Of a stretch of DNA of 64,000 nucleotides, positions 21,716 to 31,560 are shown piece after piece. The notes under the pieces were generated by a model that was not told the DNA's origin, made no database searches, and saw only the letters and a program-made list of their open reading frames with translations. Position 1 is the stretch's first letter; each line of letters opens with the position of its first letter. The stretch comes from Asparagopsis taxiformis (Eukaryota > Rhodophyta > Florideophyceae > Bonnemaisoniales > Bonnemaisoniaceae). Where the stretch lies: contig JALQPE010000461.1 of NCBI GenBank assembly GCA_030407315.1, positions 22,428 through 86,427 of the forward strand. Direction: 5' to 3'. A program made the translations under genes and the position numbers.

Positions 21716-22737
21716 CGGTGTCGATGGTGCCAAGTGAAACGTTTCTTGTGGGATCGATGGGAGAAATCTGGCATGAAGATGTAGACGGAGAGGGTTGATA
21801 ATATATTTTGAACAAAACTAATCTAGTTGTGAATATTTTTGGAAAATACCTAAATTTTCAAATCTTCTAGGTAGACTCGCCACGATTGGGTGCAGCCCCG
21901 TTATGATACACACGGACGGCGTGGGACAGGGCCAGCGTGACGTGGTGGACAGTGCCTCATACCTTACAGAACTGCATTCCACCACGTCGCCAGTGCATCT
22001 CTCGTGATTGAAATATCAGATACGCACAAAAATAAATCGAAAACTTGTCGCCAATTTCCCCGTGACGTCATATATCTTATTCCAAGAATAAAATGTCAGC
22101 TGACAAATCTGGTTATCGCGTACAAATTACTCATATCAGATCATATGCGTCGGGTGCGTGAGGAACATGTCGGAGAGCGATGTGGCGCGGCTTGTGATGG
22201 CCTGGGTGCAAATCGCGAGGATGATGAGGGAATTGTCGGCGGAATGTTTGGCGGTTGTGGCCGGGATGAATGGGTGTGATGTTGCTTGGCGACGCGTGCG
22301 TTTGCGATGTGCGGAGTGCTCTTGTGTGGATTGGCAAGTCGTTGATGGGATCATGCGAGCGATTGTGGAGGCGCGGCTAGTTCATGCGTGGACGGACCGG
22401 GAAACGCGGGCACTGCGAGTTTAAATGTCGCTACGATGGTAGCTCTCTTGTTTATTTCCGTGGGAGGATAGCTAATTAGTGACGAATACCTGGTAATGTT
22501 TAGCAGAAGGTACAGATGTATAACCAGTCCGCCATCCTACACTGCCGAAGGTTCAATATCGATAGAGAAACTTACAGAGGCGCAAAGGGTTGGTCTGTAC
22601 TAGCTTGACCAATAGCCAGCTATGGAAAGCAATCAGTTAGTATTCGATTGCCATGCTCACGCCTTACCGGCTGGGTGGCTGTTTCAAGTGATCTCGACAA
22701 CTGTGCTCGGGCCAGTGTTGCCCACATCGTAGGTTGC
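21716..22737. other. Intergenic; weak small frame at 22158-22424
   Basis: The plus-strand frame 22158-22424 (88 aa, core MSESDVARLVMAWVQIARMM) has helix-like composition and a CAEC motif but no recognisable family. Three other frames are open over the same bases. The TSD GTTGC of the Copia-2 element lies at 22733-22737. Confidence 0.3.
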
Positions 22738-23062
22738 TTTGTAAGAATGGGTGGTGTTAGTGTAAAACGGTGACTGAGAACGAACCTGGGATCTCTTTTC
22801 CTTTAATAAGAACAATAAAGGAGAGCAGGGTGTGTTGTTGTTTTCTATGTACTAGTTGTCTAAGAGCTGTATTTATATCTACACGGAACTAGTGGCATGT
22901 GAAATTATTTTGCCTGTTGAGCAATATGGGAGAGTGGAGATCACGCCATGCAATCGTGGAGAGTGCATAAAAATTGTGCAATCTAACTTTCTCATCTCGG
23001 TAGCAATGTTGAGAATGTTGCAGTGCAAATACTTCTGCAAACATGTAATGAGATATTTCATA
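22738..23062 (-). repeat. Copia-2 3' LTR
   Basis: 325 bp, apparently identical to 28112-28436. In element orientation it begins TATGAAATATC directly after the polypurine tract and ends CTTACAAA. The termini are therefore not a clean TG...CA, but the TSD and the polypurine tract both fix these ends. The open frame inside it is present in both LTRs and is not called a gene. Confidence 0.9.
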
Positions 23063-23076
23063 CTCCCCCTTTTTTT
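23063..23076 (-). promoter_or_regulatory. Polypurine tract of Copia-2
   Basis: AAAAAAAGGGGGAG on the minus strand, abutting the 3' LTR. It is the expected primer site for plus-strand DNA synthesis. Confidence 0.85.
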
Positions 23077-23091
23077 GAAGTGCGACATAGA

Positions 23092-25830
23092 TCACCCTGT
23101 AAATCCATCTGAATCACGGACTAGTAAATCATTGAAATCACACGGTAGTACACCAGAGAACATCATAAGCTGGAGTGCAGAACTGATAGGGCTGTTCAAT
23201 TTGGTCAACGGGTCTGCAAAGTTCGATTTTCCAGGGAGCCATATCATTCTGGATACTGTGCGGGTTTCAAACTCGAACCTAATCAGTGCAACATCGCCTC
23301 GTATAGACCTATCAGTTGCCATTCTACACGATGATATAGTATCAAATAGATCTTTTGAGTCAAGTACACAGACCAAACTGACGTCCATAGAAAAAAGGGT
23401 TTCATATGCCTTCATTAACATCTTGGCCTCATCAATAGCAGATCCAGTTGCTAGTACTTCTGCAGAAGCAACAGACTTAACTGGCCTCTTCGATTTAGTA
23501 GAGTGCCATGATAGTGTGTGAACAACTGACCCATTTTTCAAGTCACCAATTAGGAGGCCAGCTATATATCCAAGTTGTCCATGGTCTTCTTTGCGACTAG
23601 CATCAGCAAAGGTCAGTATGGAGAATGTGTACTGCTTATTCAAGGCAGGTCTCTTGAAACGGATAGTGCTGCCAAGTCGCTTTAGCATCTTGAGAACGTT
23701 GAGTTGTGTAATTAGGTCATGAACGGTAGCCTTGGGTGACCTTTGCTGTAAGTAACTTGAGATGAAGGAACAAAATGGGGAGCAGGAAACACCAAGCCAG
23801 CCTAAAGAGCTGTTGACAGAACGAAATGTGGACAATTCAATATCATTAAGTAACGACTCAGATTGTTTGCGACGTGTACGGTCGATTGGATACCCTTCGA
23901 GTGCAGTGAGTTTTTCATCACCGTGTATTGTGATACTGTAGTCAGGCTCTTGACATATGCAAAGTCCATAAAACTTAAAACATCCTGGCCCATACACTAT
24001 AGTTCCGAGTTTGTATTGATTGGATATAGTTTGGACAACATCTTCTAATAATGGGAGCGGAGCTGCAAACAGGATGTCATCGACAACTTTCACACCAACA
24101 ATAGACAATTCACCGTAGTCCCTTTTGAAGAATAGCTGTGGAATGTAAAGCAGCTGCGTAAAACCAATGCTGCAGAGAAAGTTGTCGCTCATCTCTTGCC
24201 ATTTGGCATTTGCGTTGACTAAGCCGTATGATGCAGTTAACAAAAGCCAATAGAAACGAGTTCTAGTGGCACACTCACGTGGTGGGAGTACGTACACATC
24301 CCTGAGTGCTTTTCCAGTTTGTAAAAATGCTGAGGAGAAGTCAATCTTGGCCAAGCTCCAATTAAATATTGCTGCAATAGACAGCAACATTCTAATTCCA
24401 ACAGGAGGGCAAGTTGCAGAATCTGTTTTGAGTCCTTCACGATCATGATCTTGGTTGCCGTGGGGTGCAATTCTTGCCTTGATGAGGCGGTTGCCGTCAT
24501 CTGTAGATTTCACTTTGTATATGACATGACTTGAAATTACATTAGCACCATGCGGAATTTTTGAGATCGGTACTTCTTTGACTGTCCTTTTAAACGAAGC
24601 CTCTTCCTTTTCATATGCATTCTGTGTTGCAAATGAGGGCAGTCCTTGAGCTTGGTGCAGAGTGAACTCTTTTTCATGGAACGCAGTGTAGTACTGGTCT
24701 ATAGCTTGTCTCTCGATACTGGAGAGCTCTGTGCCAGGCATGATTGATATTTTGTTGCTGTTAATTACAGAATCTGAGGTAAATTTCCACTGTTCAGTAC
24801 TTAGATCCAAGGTCTCATTATCACCATCATCATATGATATGTGATATTTGCCATCATTGTCAATTTGTTCGACAGTACCACAGTAGTAAGTGTTATCATC
24901 AGGCCAGTATACTTCAATTGCATCACCAATTTCAGGTAGGGTTCCATTTGAATTTTCTTCTTGAGTTGAGACATTATTTGCATGATTATCAGTTGCGTCT
25001 TGATTTGGTCGGATGGCGTTCTGATCTGATGTAAGATCGAAATCAGCATTGTGGTCAGAGCAAAATGATTCATTTTGTACTTGACTTCCATTTTTGTGTA
25101 TTTTGTCTTCTATACAAGAATCCAAAGTGTCAATTGCTTCTTGTACACTTTGCGCAAATGTGTCATGACTAACAGATATTCGTACATCCTCGATAGCAGC
25201 TTGGACAGAGCGTCCTTTTTTGCCTGGAACTGTGACACTCTGAGTGTTAGGATCATAGTTCAGAACAGGTTTTGGTGCTGACCATTTGCCACGCTTTTCG
25301 TTTTGAAGCTTAATAAAGACTTCAACCATGTCACCAACTTTTATCGGTGTGGACATCGACGGCTTAGAGCGCAAAATTAGATTAAGCTTTCTCTTCGCAA
25401 TAAGAGTCTCATGAGCACGGTATAATTCATCAGGTACTGACAGTGGAGCTGCACCTGAAATAACTGGTCTTGAGTATCCTTTTGCGAGTTCATGTGATGA
25501 CATGACATCATTCCCATACAAATCATTTGAAATCCTAAAAGTTTGCTGAATAATGATATCTTCGGTTACAAAGTTACCAATATCATTGCAATGCTTCAAA
25601 CGGATATATATATCACGCAGTATCTTATGCTTTGACTCAAGAACATTTTTGTTGTGACGTCGAGGCGGAAGGGCGATTGGTTCAATATCACATTTGTTTA
25701 GATATGAACGGAAAATGGAATTGTCAAAAGCTTGATCGAATATCACACCACCTGGCATCCAAAATTGTGATATCCATTGAGACTCGAGCGCACAAATTGC
25801 ATGTTGCATAGATGTGTCAGGTACAATCAT
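23092..25830 (-). CDS. Copia-2 polyprotein, C-terminal part: integrase end, Tudor-like, RT, RNase H
   Basis: 912 aa. Residues 1-70 are the second half of the integrase core (FDQAFDNS and the ESKH region giving D and E). About 140-300 is a linker with an integrase C-terminal segment. Residues 298-349 (GDAIEVYWPDDNTYY...ISYDDGDNETLDL) read as a Tudor-like beta barrel. RT follows: IDFSSAFLQTG near 495 and VVDDILFA near 583. A Copia-type RNase H comes next (LTFADASRKEDH, SVASAEVLATGSA, VLDSKDLFD). It is open to a stop just before the polypurine tract. The real start lies upstream in the integrase, which is cut off by the 503-bp insertion, so the ATG at 25830 is only the first Met after the break. 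Confidence 0.9.
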   Translation of the reverse strand: MIVPDTSMQHAICALESQWISQFWMPGGVIFDQAFDNSIFRSYLNKCDIEPIALPPRRHNKNVLESKHKILRDIYIRLKHCNDIGNFVTEDIIIQQTFRISNDLYGNDVMSSHELAKGYSRPVISGAAPLSVPDELYRAHETLIAKRKLNLILRSKPSMSTPIKVGDMVEVFIKLQNEKRGKWSAPKPVLNYDPNTQSVTVPGKKGRSVQAAIEDVRISVSHDTFAQSVQEAIDTLDSCIEDKIHKNGSQVQNESFCSDHNADFDLTSDQNAIRPNQDATDNHANNVSTQEENSNGTLPEIGDAIEVYWPDDNTYYCGTVEQIDNDGKYHISYDDGDNETLDLSTEQWKFTSDSVINSNKISIMPGTELSSIERQAIDQYYTAFHEKEFTLHQAQGLPSFATQNAYEKEEASFKRTVKEVPISKIPHGANVISSHVIYKVKSTDDGNRLIKARIAPHGNQDHDREGLKTDSATCPPVGIRMLLSIAAIFNWSLAKIDFSSAFLQTGKALRDVYVLPPRECATRTRFYWLLLTASYGLVNANAKWQEMSDNFLCSIGFTQLLYIPQLFFKRDYGELSIVGVKVVDDILFAAPLPLLEDVVQTISNQYKLGTIVYGPGCFKFYGLCICQEPDYSITIHGDEKLTALEGYPIDRTRRKQSESLLNDIELSTFRSVNSSLGWLGVSCSPFCSFISSYLQQRSPKATVHDLITQLNVLKMLKRLGSTIRFKRPALNKQYTFSILTFADASRKEDHGQLGYIAGLLIGDLKNGSVVHTLSWHSTKSKRPVKSVASAEVLATGSAIDEAKMLMKAYETLFSMDVSLVCVLDSKDLFDTISSCRMATDRSIRGDVALIRFEFETRTVSRMIWLPGKSNFADPLTKLNSPISSALQLMMFSGVLPCDFNDLLVRDSDGFTG

Positions 25831-25854
25831 TCCAACTGAGTACCTTACTGTAGT

Positions 25855-26357
25855 AGGTTTTCAAGGCACGCAGAAAGTATTTTAACTTCGGAACGTCAAG
25901 CTTCGAAACGAATATTTGGCGGATGGAATTGTATTTCGGTACAGTATGCGCTCCGCATGAACAGATTGGATGTGACAAGAAATTGATCTATGCTAGCGGC
26001 TGTATAGCTCGGCCACCGAGCAGCGCCGGCGGTTCACGCACTACCCCATCCTCCATCCGAGGCTTGCTCTACTCGTCAGATCGATACCATATGCCTTGAG
26101 AAGCGCAGCAACTTTCAGTGCCGGCGAAAGAACACTATTTTGATACCCTCCCTCCATCCCTAGAGTAGTAGTTCAACTAGTCTGGCAAACCGGGGGAATC
26201 CATCATATGCGATGGTGAAAGCGTCGCTGAAAGAGCCACGAACCCCATGTTTAGTCCAGCGAATACCTGGCAAACCCTGCATTAAAAATGCGTTCTACTT
26301 CTTACTCTTCTTCGGGACCCCGAAGTTCTGGGTCGACAAGCGGAAAGTGGGGAGGAT
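25855..26357. mobile_element. 503-bp insertion in Copia-2 integrase
   Basis: The integrase frame stops matching at IMDFN and resumes at TTVRYSVG; the bases between are foreign. The left end (AGGTTTTCAAGGCACGCAG...TATTTTAACTTC) shares about 35 bp with 42909-42945, next to the inner end of the DIRS-like left terminal repeat. No clear TSD. It is perhaps a non-autonomous relative of that element. It adds a stop after PKKSKK. Confidence 0.6.
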
Positions 26358-26891
26358 GTTAAAGTCCATTATGTGTATAACTGCATTGTCACCAAGAAAC
26401 ATGTGGTCAATGCAGATCTTATCGTTGAATGAACGGTTTAGGGTACTTAAAGAGACTTTTCGCGCAGGCTTCGGGTCTGAGGTAGCCTTACAATTAGTAC
26501 AGGTCTCAATTGTTTTGAGTAAGTATTTCTCAATAGCTTCACTCCAAAGATCATTGCGCTGAAGTAGTAACTTCATATCTGAGAAGGTTGAGTGTCCACA
26601 GACGTGCCTATGAACTCTGTCAATTACACGTTTTGCTTCTTTCCATGGCATATCGATGGTTGAGCAAGTCAGAATCGATGTTGCGCAAAACATCGACATC
26701 TGGTCATCATTTGAGGTTCCATCTGTGTGCATCTGAAAAGCAGAGTGTGGAATATAGGAATGTAGGTCATAGTCAATCAAGGATATTGACAATGGTGAGA
26801 GGTTCTCATCATGTGGTGGGATCTTGAGCATATTGTTGCCTATGTGTACAATGTCGCAGAACTTGGTGACATTTCGACCGACACAACCCAC
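26295..26891 (-). pseudogene. Copia-2 protease end and integrase N-terminal half
   Basis: It starts with the protease tail GRNVTKFCDIVHIGN. It then has the integrase zinc finger HRHVCGH...CTNC (H-H-C-C) and the first part of the core, CIDHMFLG...IHIMDFN, where the first catalytic Asp lies. After IMDFN the frame runs into the 503-bp insertion and stops. It is shifted relative to the gag-protease frame; the shift lies within the QWVV/GRNV codons near 26880. The ATG at 26891 is incidental. Confidence 0.8.
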
Positions 26892-27871
26892 TGAGATGAC
26901 CCTTCAATTATCAGATGCCTGATACGTACAGTACACCCTTCATCTGTCGTAACAGATAGATATACAGAGCCTATTATCTTGCGAACATCACTCGAGTGTG
27001 CACCAGACCCGTATTGCCAGAAAGGCCGATCCGCAATAGTTGCTGGAAGTGTATCAAAATTTCCAGACCAATCTGGGAGTAGTAATGGTTGAAGCATATG
27101 GAATTCCCGTAGTCCCATTCCACTATACGGTGCTCCATCATCCAATAATGGACCAATAGAACCAGTGAAAACTTCTTCATTGGTTTGTAACAAAGCCATA
27201 TGAAATGTGACTGATTTCTTTTGGTCTGATCCGCCAGTAGTTTCCGTTTTGAAATTTGAGTTCGGCTCACTATTGGAAGGTATTCCAGGCTTCAATGAAC
27301 CATCAGGGTTGTGATCTGATGCCCAATGACCGTATTTGGAACAGAGATTACACTTGCAGCGTGATTTAAGATCAGCAAGCTGAACAGGGTTAAGCTTTCT
27401 GCGGATTTTCTTTGTACCAAATGATCGCTTTGCTGTTTGATGTGCAGAAAAGGAGTTGGTATGGCGAGTATCAGTGTGGCCAGATGCATCACATTGCCTT
27501 AGAACTGAAGCAATTGAAGAGTACGATACAGCTGAAAGGAAGTCATCTGTAGTAGAATTGTTGGTTGACTTGAAATCGCGAGGAGCAGAAGCAGCCAGTA
27601 TGGAAATTCGTTGACTGTTATCAACATTAGAATTGGTAAGCAGCATAAAGGATACAAGTGCATCTGGGAGCTGACATAGTGTCGATTGAGAGTTGAACTT
27701 CGATACTTTAGCCTCAAAACGAGACTCAAAGTTCTTGAACGTTTCACTCGGTCCACGTCGAGTGTTCATTAAACTGTTAAAATCGTGGTATACTTCACTG
27801 ACAACCGCTAGGGGATCACGCTTGTGTAAAGCATTTACAATTGCGTCAACACCTTCAGAAGACTGGATCAA
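26840..27871 (-). pseudogene. Copia-2 gag C-terminal part and protease
   Basis: A 343-aa frame. The gag capsid-like helical region is followed by a zinc-knuckle-like CKCNLCSKYGHWASDH near residue 170 and an aspartic protease with LLDDGAPYSGMG near 240 as the active-site loop. It is continuous in frame with 27923-28108 except for one TAG (27923-27925), so gag is interrupted by a single stop. It ends at a frameshift at the protease flap. Confidence 0.8.
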
Positions 27872-27922
27872 ATTGGTATCAATGAGCTTGATAATGTCGC
27901 GTGCACGACCAAAGAGCTGAGA

Positions 27923-28108
27923 CTACAGCATGATTCCCTGTAGGTTTTTGGGTATCTTGCTGCTGTGGTTTTCAGTAAGTTTGTCGTGAAAAGCACGCCA
28001 TAATGCAACAGAGTTGGCATACTCCTCTTGATCACCCTTTCCGTCCGTCCACGGAACTGTTTTAGCGTCCCATGAAAATCGGGGACGACTTGGTAGATCT
28101 GGGCCCAT
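27923..28108 (-). pseudogene. Copia-2 gag N-terminus
   Basis: Starts MGPDLPSRPRFSWDAK with its ATG inside the primer-binding site, only 3 nt after the 5' LTR. A longer frame reading back into the LTR is not credible as a start. It ends at an in-frame TAG, after which the same frame goes on as SQLFGRARDIIKLI. The stop may be a mutation or a readthrough signal. Confidence 0.7.
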
Positions 28109-28111
28109 AAC
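28099..28111 (-). promoter_or_regulatory. Primer-binding site complementary to initiator tRNA-Met anticodon arm
   Basis: GTTATGGGCCCAG on the minus strand is the exact complement of CTGGGCCCATAAC, the anticodon stem-loop of eukaryotic initiator tRNA-Met. Drosophila copia is known to prime from a half-tRNA cut in this arm. The site abuts the 5' LTR, as required. Confidence 0.8.
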
Positions 28112-28436
28112 TTTGTAAGAATGGGTGGTGTTAGTGTAAAACGGTGACTGAGAACGAACCTGGGATCTCTTTTCCTTTAATAAGAACAATAAAGGAGAGC
28201 AGGGTGTGTTGTTGTTTTCTATGTACTAGTTGTCTAAGAGCTGTATTTATATCTACACGGAACTAGTGGCATGTGAAATTATTTTGCCTGTTGAGCAATA
28301 TGGGAGAGTGGAGATCACGCCATGCAATCGTGGAGAGTGCATAAAAATTGTGCAATCTAACTTTCTCATCTCGGTAGCAATGTTGAGAATGTTGCAGTGC
28401 AAATACTTCTGCAAACATGTAATGAGATATTTCATA
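28112..28436 (-). repeat. Copia-2 5' LTR
   Basis: 325 bp, apparently identical to the 3' LTR. The word TATTTATAT inside both copies may be the promoter. The TSD copy GTTGC follows at 28437. Confidence 0.9.
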
Positions 28437-29254
28437 GTTGCACAATTAGACAGAATCACGTTCGTTGTTGGGTGGTCTAGTCACCCATGATTCGTGCGGC
28501 CTTCAGGCTGTCGGCTTTCTATATATGCCCTAGCCTCTGCTCACATCATGAGAGATCGGCAAGCACAAGGTTTTCAGTTCTTTGTTCTACAGATAATTGT
28601 TCTACCATTCCACGGACTACTATTGTATACGCTCTCGAATATATGTTCTTTGTTCTCTACCTCTAAGTTCTTTTGTTCTACGTTCTACGATTCACTCTGT
28701 GGATTCTATCGTTACCCACAGAATCCCAACTTTTCATACCAGCAATTGCATGCGCTGTGAAAACAAATCATATTGAAATATCACGTTGGATTGATTTCAC
28801 TGGTTTATCCCGCCACGGTGAAACTGCACTCACTGATCCTGTAGCAGAGAAATTGCACAAGTTGCACCAGCGAGTGAGAGACGGGATGTTCTATGCCAAG
28901 GAGGGATTGTAGGAAGGTTGTTGGGAAACTGAGTTGGGCTTGCGGTCGTACTGGTTGCGGCGATTTGCGGTTTGGAGTGCATGGTCTTGGCGCAGAGTTT
29001 GTGTTGGTAGTGGACCTGCAGCAGGCCGAATGATCACATCTGTATCACACGTTCGATGAGGTAGAAGGGAAGAGAACAATGGAATAGGTCATGACATGGA
29101 ATACACGGTGGGAAATTTTTATTCCTGCTTCGAAACTACACGGCAAAAGTTTTAACGTCATTTCGCTTCCGTTCAACTCCCAATACTCGATGTAAACCTC
29201 GATAAGATCATGAGTAGAACGCAGTATAACTGCCGGGTTTACGGGAAACGTTCC
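28437..29254. other. Intergenic; possible old LTR 28466-28720 and weak frame 28673-28912
   Basis: The segment from TGTTGGGTGG (about 28466) to TTACCCACA (about 28721) has LTR-like inverted ends and a TATATAT word, but no target duplication was found. The end of the plus frame 28673-28912 (ETALTDPVAEKLHKLHQRV) is protein-like but matches nothing I know. It could be a last exon. Confidence 0.25.
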
Positions 29255-29343
29255 GGACAGCTACTGGGGGGTAGGAGTTCTGTAGTCCTTCAGACCGAGA
29301 GGCCTGCCTGAGCGTGTAGCGGTAGGCCCCCCAGTAGCGGTCC
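29255..29343. repeat. 89-bp hairpin element sharing the DIRS repeat core
   Basis: Terminal arms of 17 nt (GGACAGCTACTGGGGGG and its complement with one mismatch) enclose two smaller stems, AGGA...TCCT and GCCTGCC...GGTAGGC. The inner GGGGTAGGAGT..TGTAGTCCTTCAG matches the inner part of the DIRS-like terminal repeats at 42879-42903 and 48548-48575. It could be a tiny non-autonomous element or a structured RNA. Confidence 0.6.
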
Positions 29344-29983
29344 ATACTAAGCTACTGAGGATCTACGATAGAGTGGGATGGTGGGAGGGGAACGAAAGCA
29401 AACGAAAACAAGCGACTAGTCTGCAGAATTGACGTGCCTGAGGGTGACGCTCCGTCAACAACTTGCCTTCTGGCAGCGAAGCAGGATGTTTGCCTCTCGA
29501 AGGGCGACTGCGTTGCACTGGCGCGTGCATATTTTGAGGCTGGATTGCCTATACATAGCTGGCTTCCAGAGTCTGGCCGCCGGCGAGCTTTCAGCTTAGG
29601 TAATACGCGCGCCGTGTCACCAAGCCTGCGAGATAAACACGTGTCGCGTGCCGGCTGCACGGCAATCGTTGTCACTCCTTCAATTTGCGTTTGTGCTTCT
29701 ACTAGCGCTTGTGAAGTTAAAATAACTTCTGCGTTCCTTGAAATCCTAGTGTTTGAAAACGAGTAGTTTACATTGCGCATTGCGCCGCTGGCACATATAT
29801 GTGCTTTGTCACACAAATTTCCACCCGAAACGTGCTTCGTCCGGCGTCCTTGCGGAACAGACTCAACTCACATACCGCTAGCCATTTTACTGGGCAATGG
29901 CCATTCAATCAACAAGTATTGTTGCGCTACCAAAATCGCTCGGTTGGTCACCAGTTTTTGCCTACGAATTTTTCAAACCTTCC
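29344..29983. other. No convincing gene
   Basis: Both strands have open frames at 29352-29816, but neither shows a motif or a credible upstream signal. This is the 3' flank of the glycosyltransferase-like gene. Confidence 0.4.
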
Positions 29984-31015
29984 TCAGCCATGGCTTCCTC
30001 TTCGCCGTGACGCAAGCTGCGCGGAGCACACCTCCATCACTTTTGTTGTGTCCAACACTGAAATCGCGTTTTCGAATTCCGAATAGTTGTACGGTGCCAC
30101 GCCCTTCCATTCAAATCCTTCTCGTTCCTGCGTATATATAATGTACTTGGGCTGCGTGATTTGAACTATGGCCGCGGCAAACGATGAACCACCAGCAATA
30201 AATAAACATCTGCACGAGGAAAGGCGTCTCACCACAAGATCCAAGTCTTCCTTATTACTAAACACATTGGCATGATACAATTGTTGCACATTGGCTGAGT
30301 CAGTCTCCGTGGACAATACGATATTAGCTGAAAGCTCCGACAGCTTGTTGAGAAGCGGGAGTGTGTTCTCTTCGTCAATAGCCCACATATTGCCCTCGCC
30401 CTTGCTAATGGTTTCCTCAGTGTCGCCGCCTCGCCGAAGCACGTAGATATCCGTCTGCTCGCGCTGGAGTAGTCGAAACTTGGTGATATCACGAATCAAG
30501 TTTTGCGAGTGCTTGACACATGTTCGCGGATGATTGAGGTACTTTTCGACGCGCACATAATTACAATTTCGGAACACACCGTACGTTTGCAGAAGATTCC
30601 AGTCGTAATGCTCGCATTGGTGCACTATGTCCGACAGAATTTGCTCGATGCTACGCGTCAGTTGGCACGGTACCCGTCCGAACACACGGGGATTGTCGAG
30701 GCGAATATAGCGACGGATGAAATATCCATGCCCGGAATCGTGGTCGCGCGATGTGACTACGGCACGCGTGTGGTTTTTCAGCATCACGACCGGTTTCAGT
30801 CCCGCCAGAACCGCGCCAATACCCTCGCGTGATATCGCCGCTTGGTCAAGATGGATCTCCGGCGCGTTGTACATGGGGAAAGCGATGGGAATTGACAGCG
30901 GGATTTCGAGAGTGTGCAGCGTGTACCATGTTGAGAAAAAGAGGAGAACGAAGATGACAGCTACACAGCGGGTGAAACAAGTTTTCAACGACTTGATTAT
31001 CGCCATAGTTGCCAA
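29984..31015 (-). CDS. Type II membrane glycosyltransferase-like protein
   Basis: 343 aa. A short cytosolic N-terminus (MATMAIIKSLKTCFTR) precedes one membrane segment (about 17-34, CVAVIFVLLFFSTWYTL), which is the usual Golgi type II layout. The luminal part has scattered cysteines, IYVLRRGGDTEE near 195 and a C-terminal CLFIAGGSSFAAAIVQI near 283. The last pattern resembles the xRRGD and GSSFS motifs of fucosyltransferase-like GT-B enzymes. The next gene upstream on the same strand is a clearer O-fucosyltransferase-like protein, so a role in glycan synthesis is likely. Donor and acceptor are not evident. A TATA box lies 68-73 bp upstream. Intronless. Confidence 0.65.
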   Translation of the reverse strand: MATMAIIKSLKTCFTRCVAVIFVLLFFSTWYTLHTLEIPLSIPIAFPMYNAPEIHLDQAAISREGIGAVLAGLKPVVMLKNHTRAVVTSRDHDSGHGYFIRRYIRLDNPRVFGRVPCQLTRSIEQILSDIVHQCEHYDWNLLQTYGVFRNCNYVRVEKYLNHPRTCVKHSQNLIRDITKFRLLQREQTDIYVLRRGGDTEETISKGEGNMWAIDEENTLPLLNKLSELSANIVLSTETDSANVQQLYHANVFSNKEDLDLVVRRLSSCRCLFIAGGSSFAAAIVQITQPKYIIYTQEREGFEWKGVAPYNYSEFENAISVLDTTKVMEVCSAQLASRRRGSHG

Positions 31016-31082
31016 ATCGAAGAGGTGAAGGTCAAATCGGTTGTTGTCCTATTTTACAAGTTGGTCCCTGTACCACAAACTG

Positions 31083-31088
31083 TATATA
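31083..31088 (-). promoter_or_regulatory. TATA box of the 29984-31015 gene
   Basis: TATATA on the minus strand within CTGTTATATACAG, 68-73 bp before the ATG at 31015. Confidence 0.45.
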
Positions 31089-31560
31089 ACAGATAGTGGT
31101 GAAAAACGGCCATCACAGAAAAGTATACCATGATCAGGGCACGCTCCGTTAGCGCTGAAGAAACTGCGCGAGTTCAATTCCCACAAGTAACGAGAACGAA
31201 ACTATTCTTTACGACACGTCGAGACAAGACGCACCCCCGCACACAGTCTATTTCGTCTGCTTCCGAGTCACCACTTGTCCACAGGCGGACCGGCGTCGAT
31301 ATCCAGCTCCCCCTTCCTCCCCCAATCAATCACATATCTACATATAGCCAGCTCGACATGTCTTGTGGTCTGGAAAAACGGATGCGCAGTTTGTCCCCGT
31401 GCGTGACCGCTAGTGTCCAAATATTTTCGCACCGTGACCATGTCACGTCACCGTCACTTCCGGCCATGGCCCTCTGGTCCGGACCACTTTGCGGACCGCG
31501 GCGCACAGTCAACACCGACGATGATCTTCTAACAGCGCCAACATTCGACGTCTACATGTC
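31089..31560. other. Intergenic between the two glycosyltransferase genes
   Basis: The plus frame 31130-31750 overlaps the next gene's 3' end antisense and shows no domain. No other feature seen. Confidence 0.4.

Larger units (their letters stand above)
22738..28436 (-). mobile_element. Ty1/copia retrotransposon Copia-2, identical LTRs, TSD GTTGC
   Basis: Two 325-bp direct repeats (22738-23062 and 28112-28436) appear identical and are flanked by GTTGC (22733-22737 and 28437-28441). On the minus strand the order is 5' LTR, tRNA primer site, gag with a zinc knuckle, protease, integrase, RT and RNase H, polypurine tract, 3' LTR. The identical LTRs imply recent insertion. Yet the coding region has an in-frame TAG in gag, a frameshift after protease and a 503-bp insertion in integrase, so this copy is probably mobile only with help from another element. 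Confidence 0.92.

Noticed and set aside
22856..23521. 221-aa plus-strand protein starting MSKSCIYIYTEL
   Set aside because: It begins in the Copia-2 LTR and continues antisense to RNase H; the LTR part recurs at 28230.
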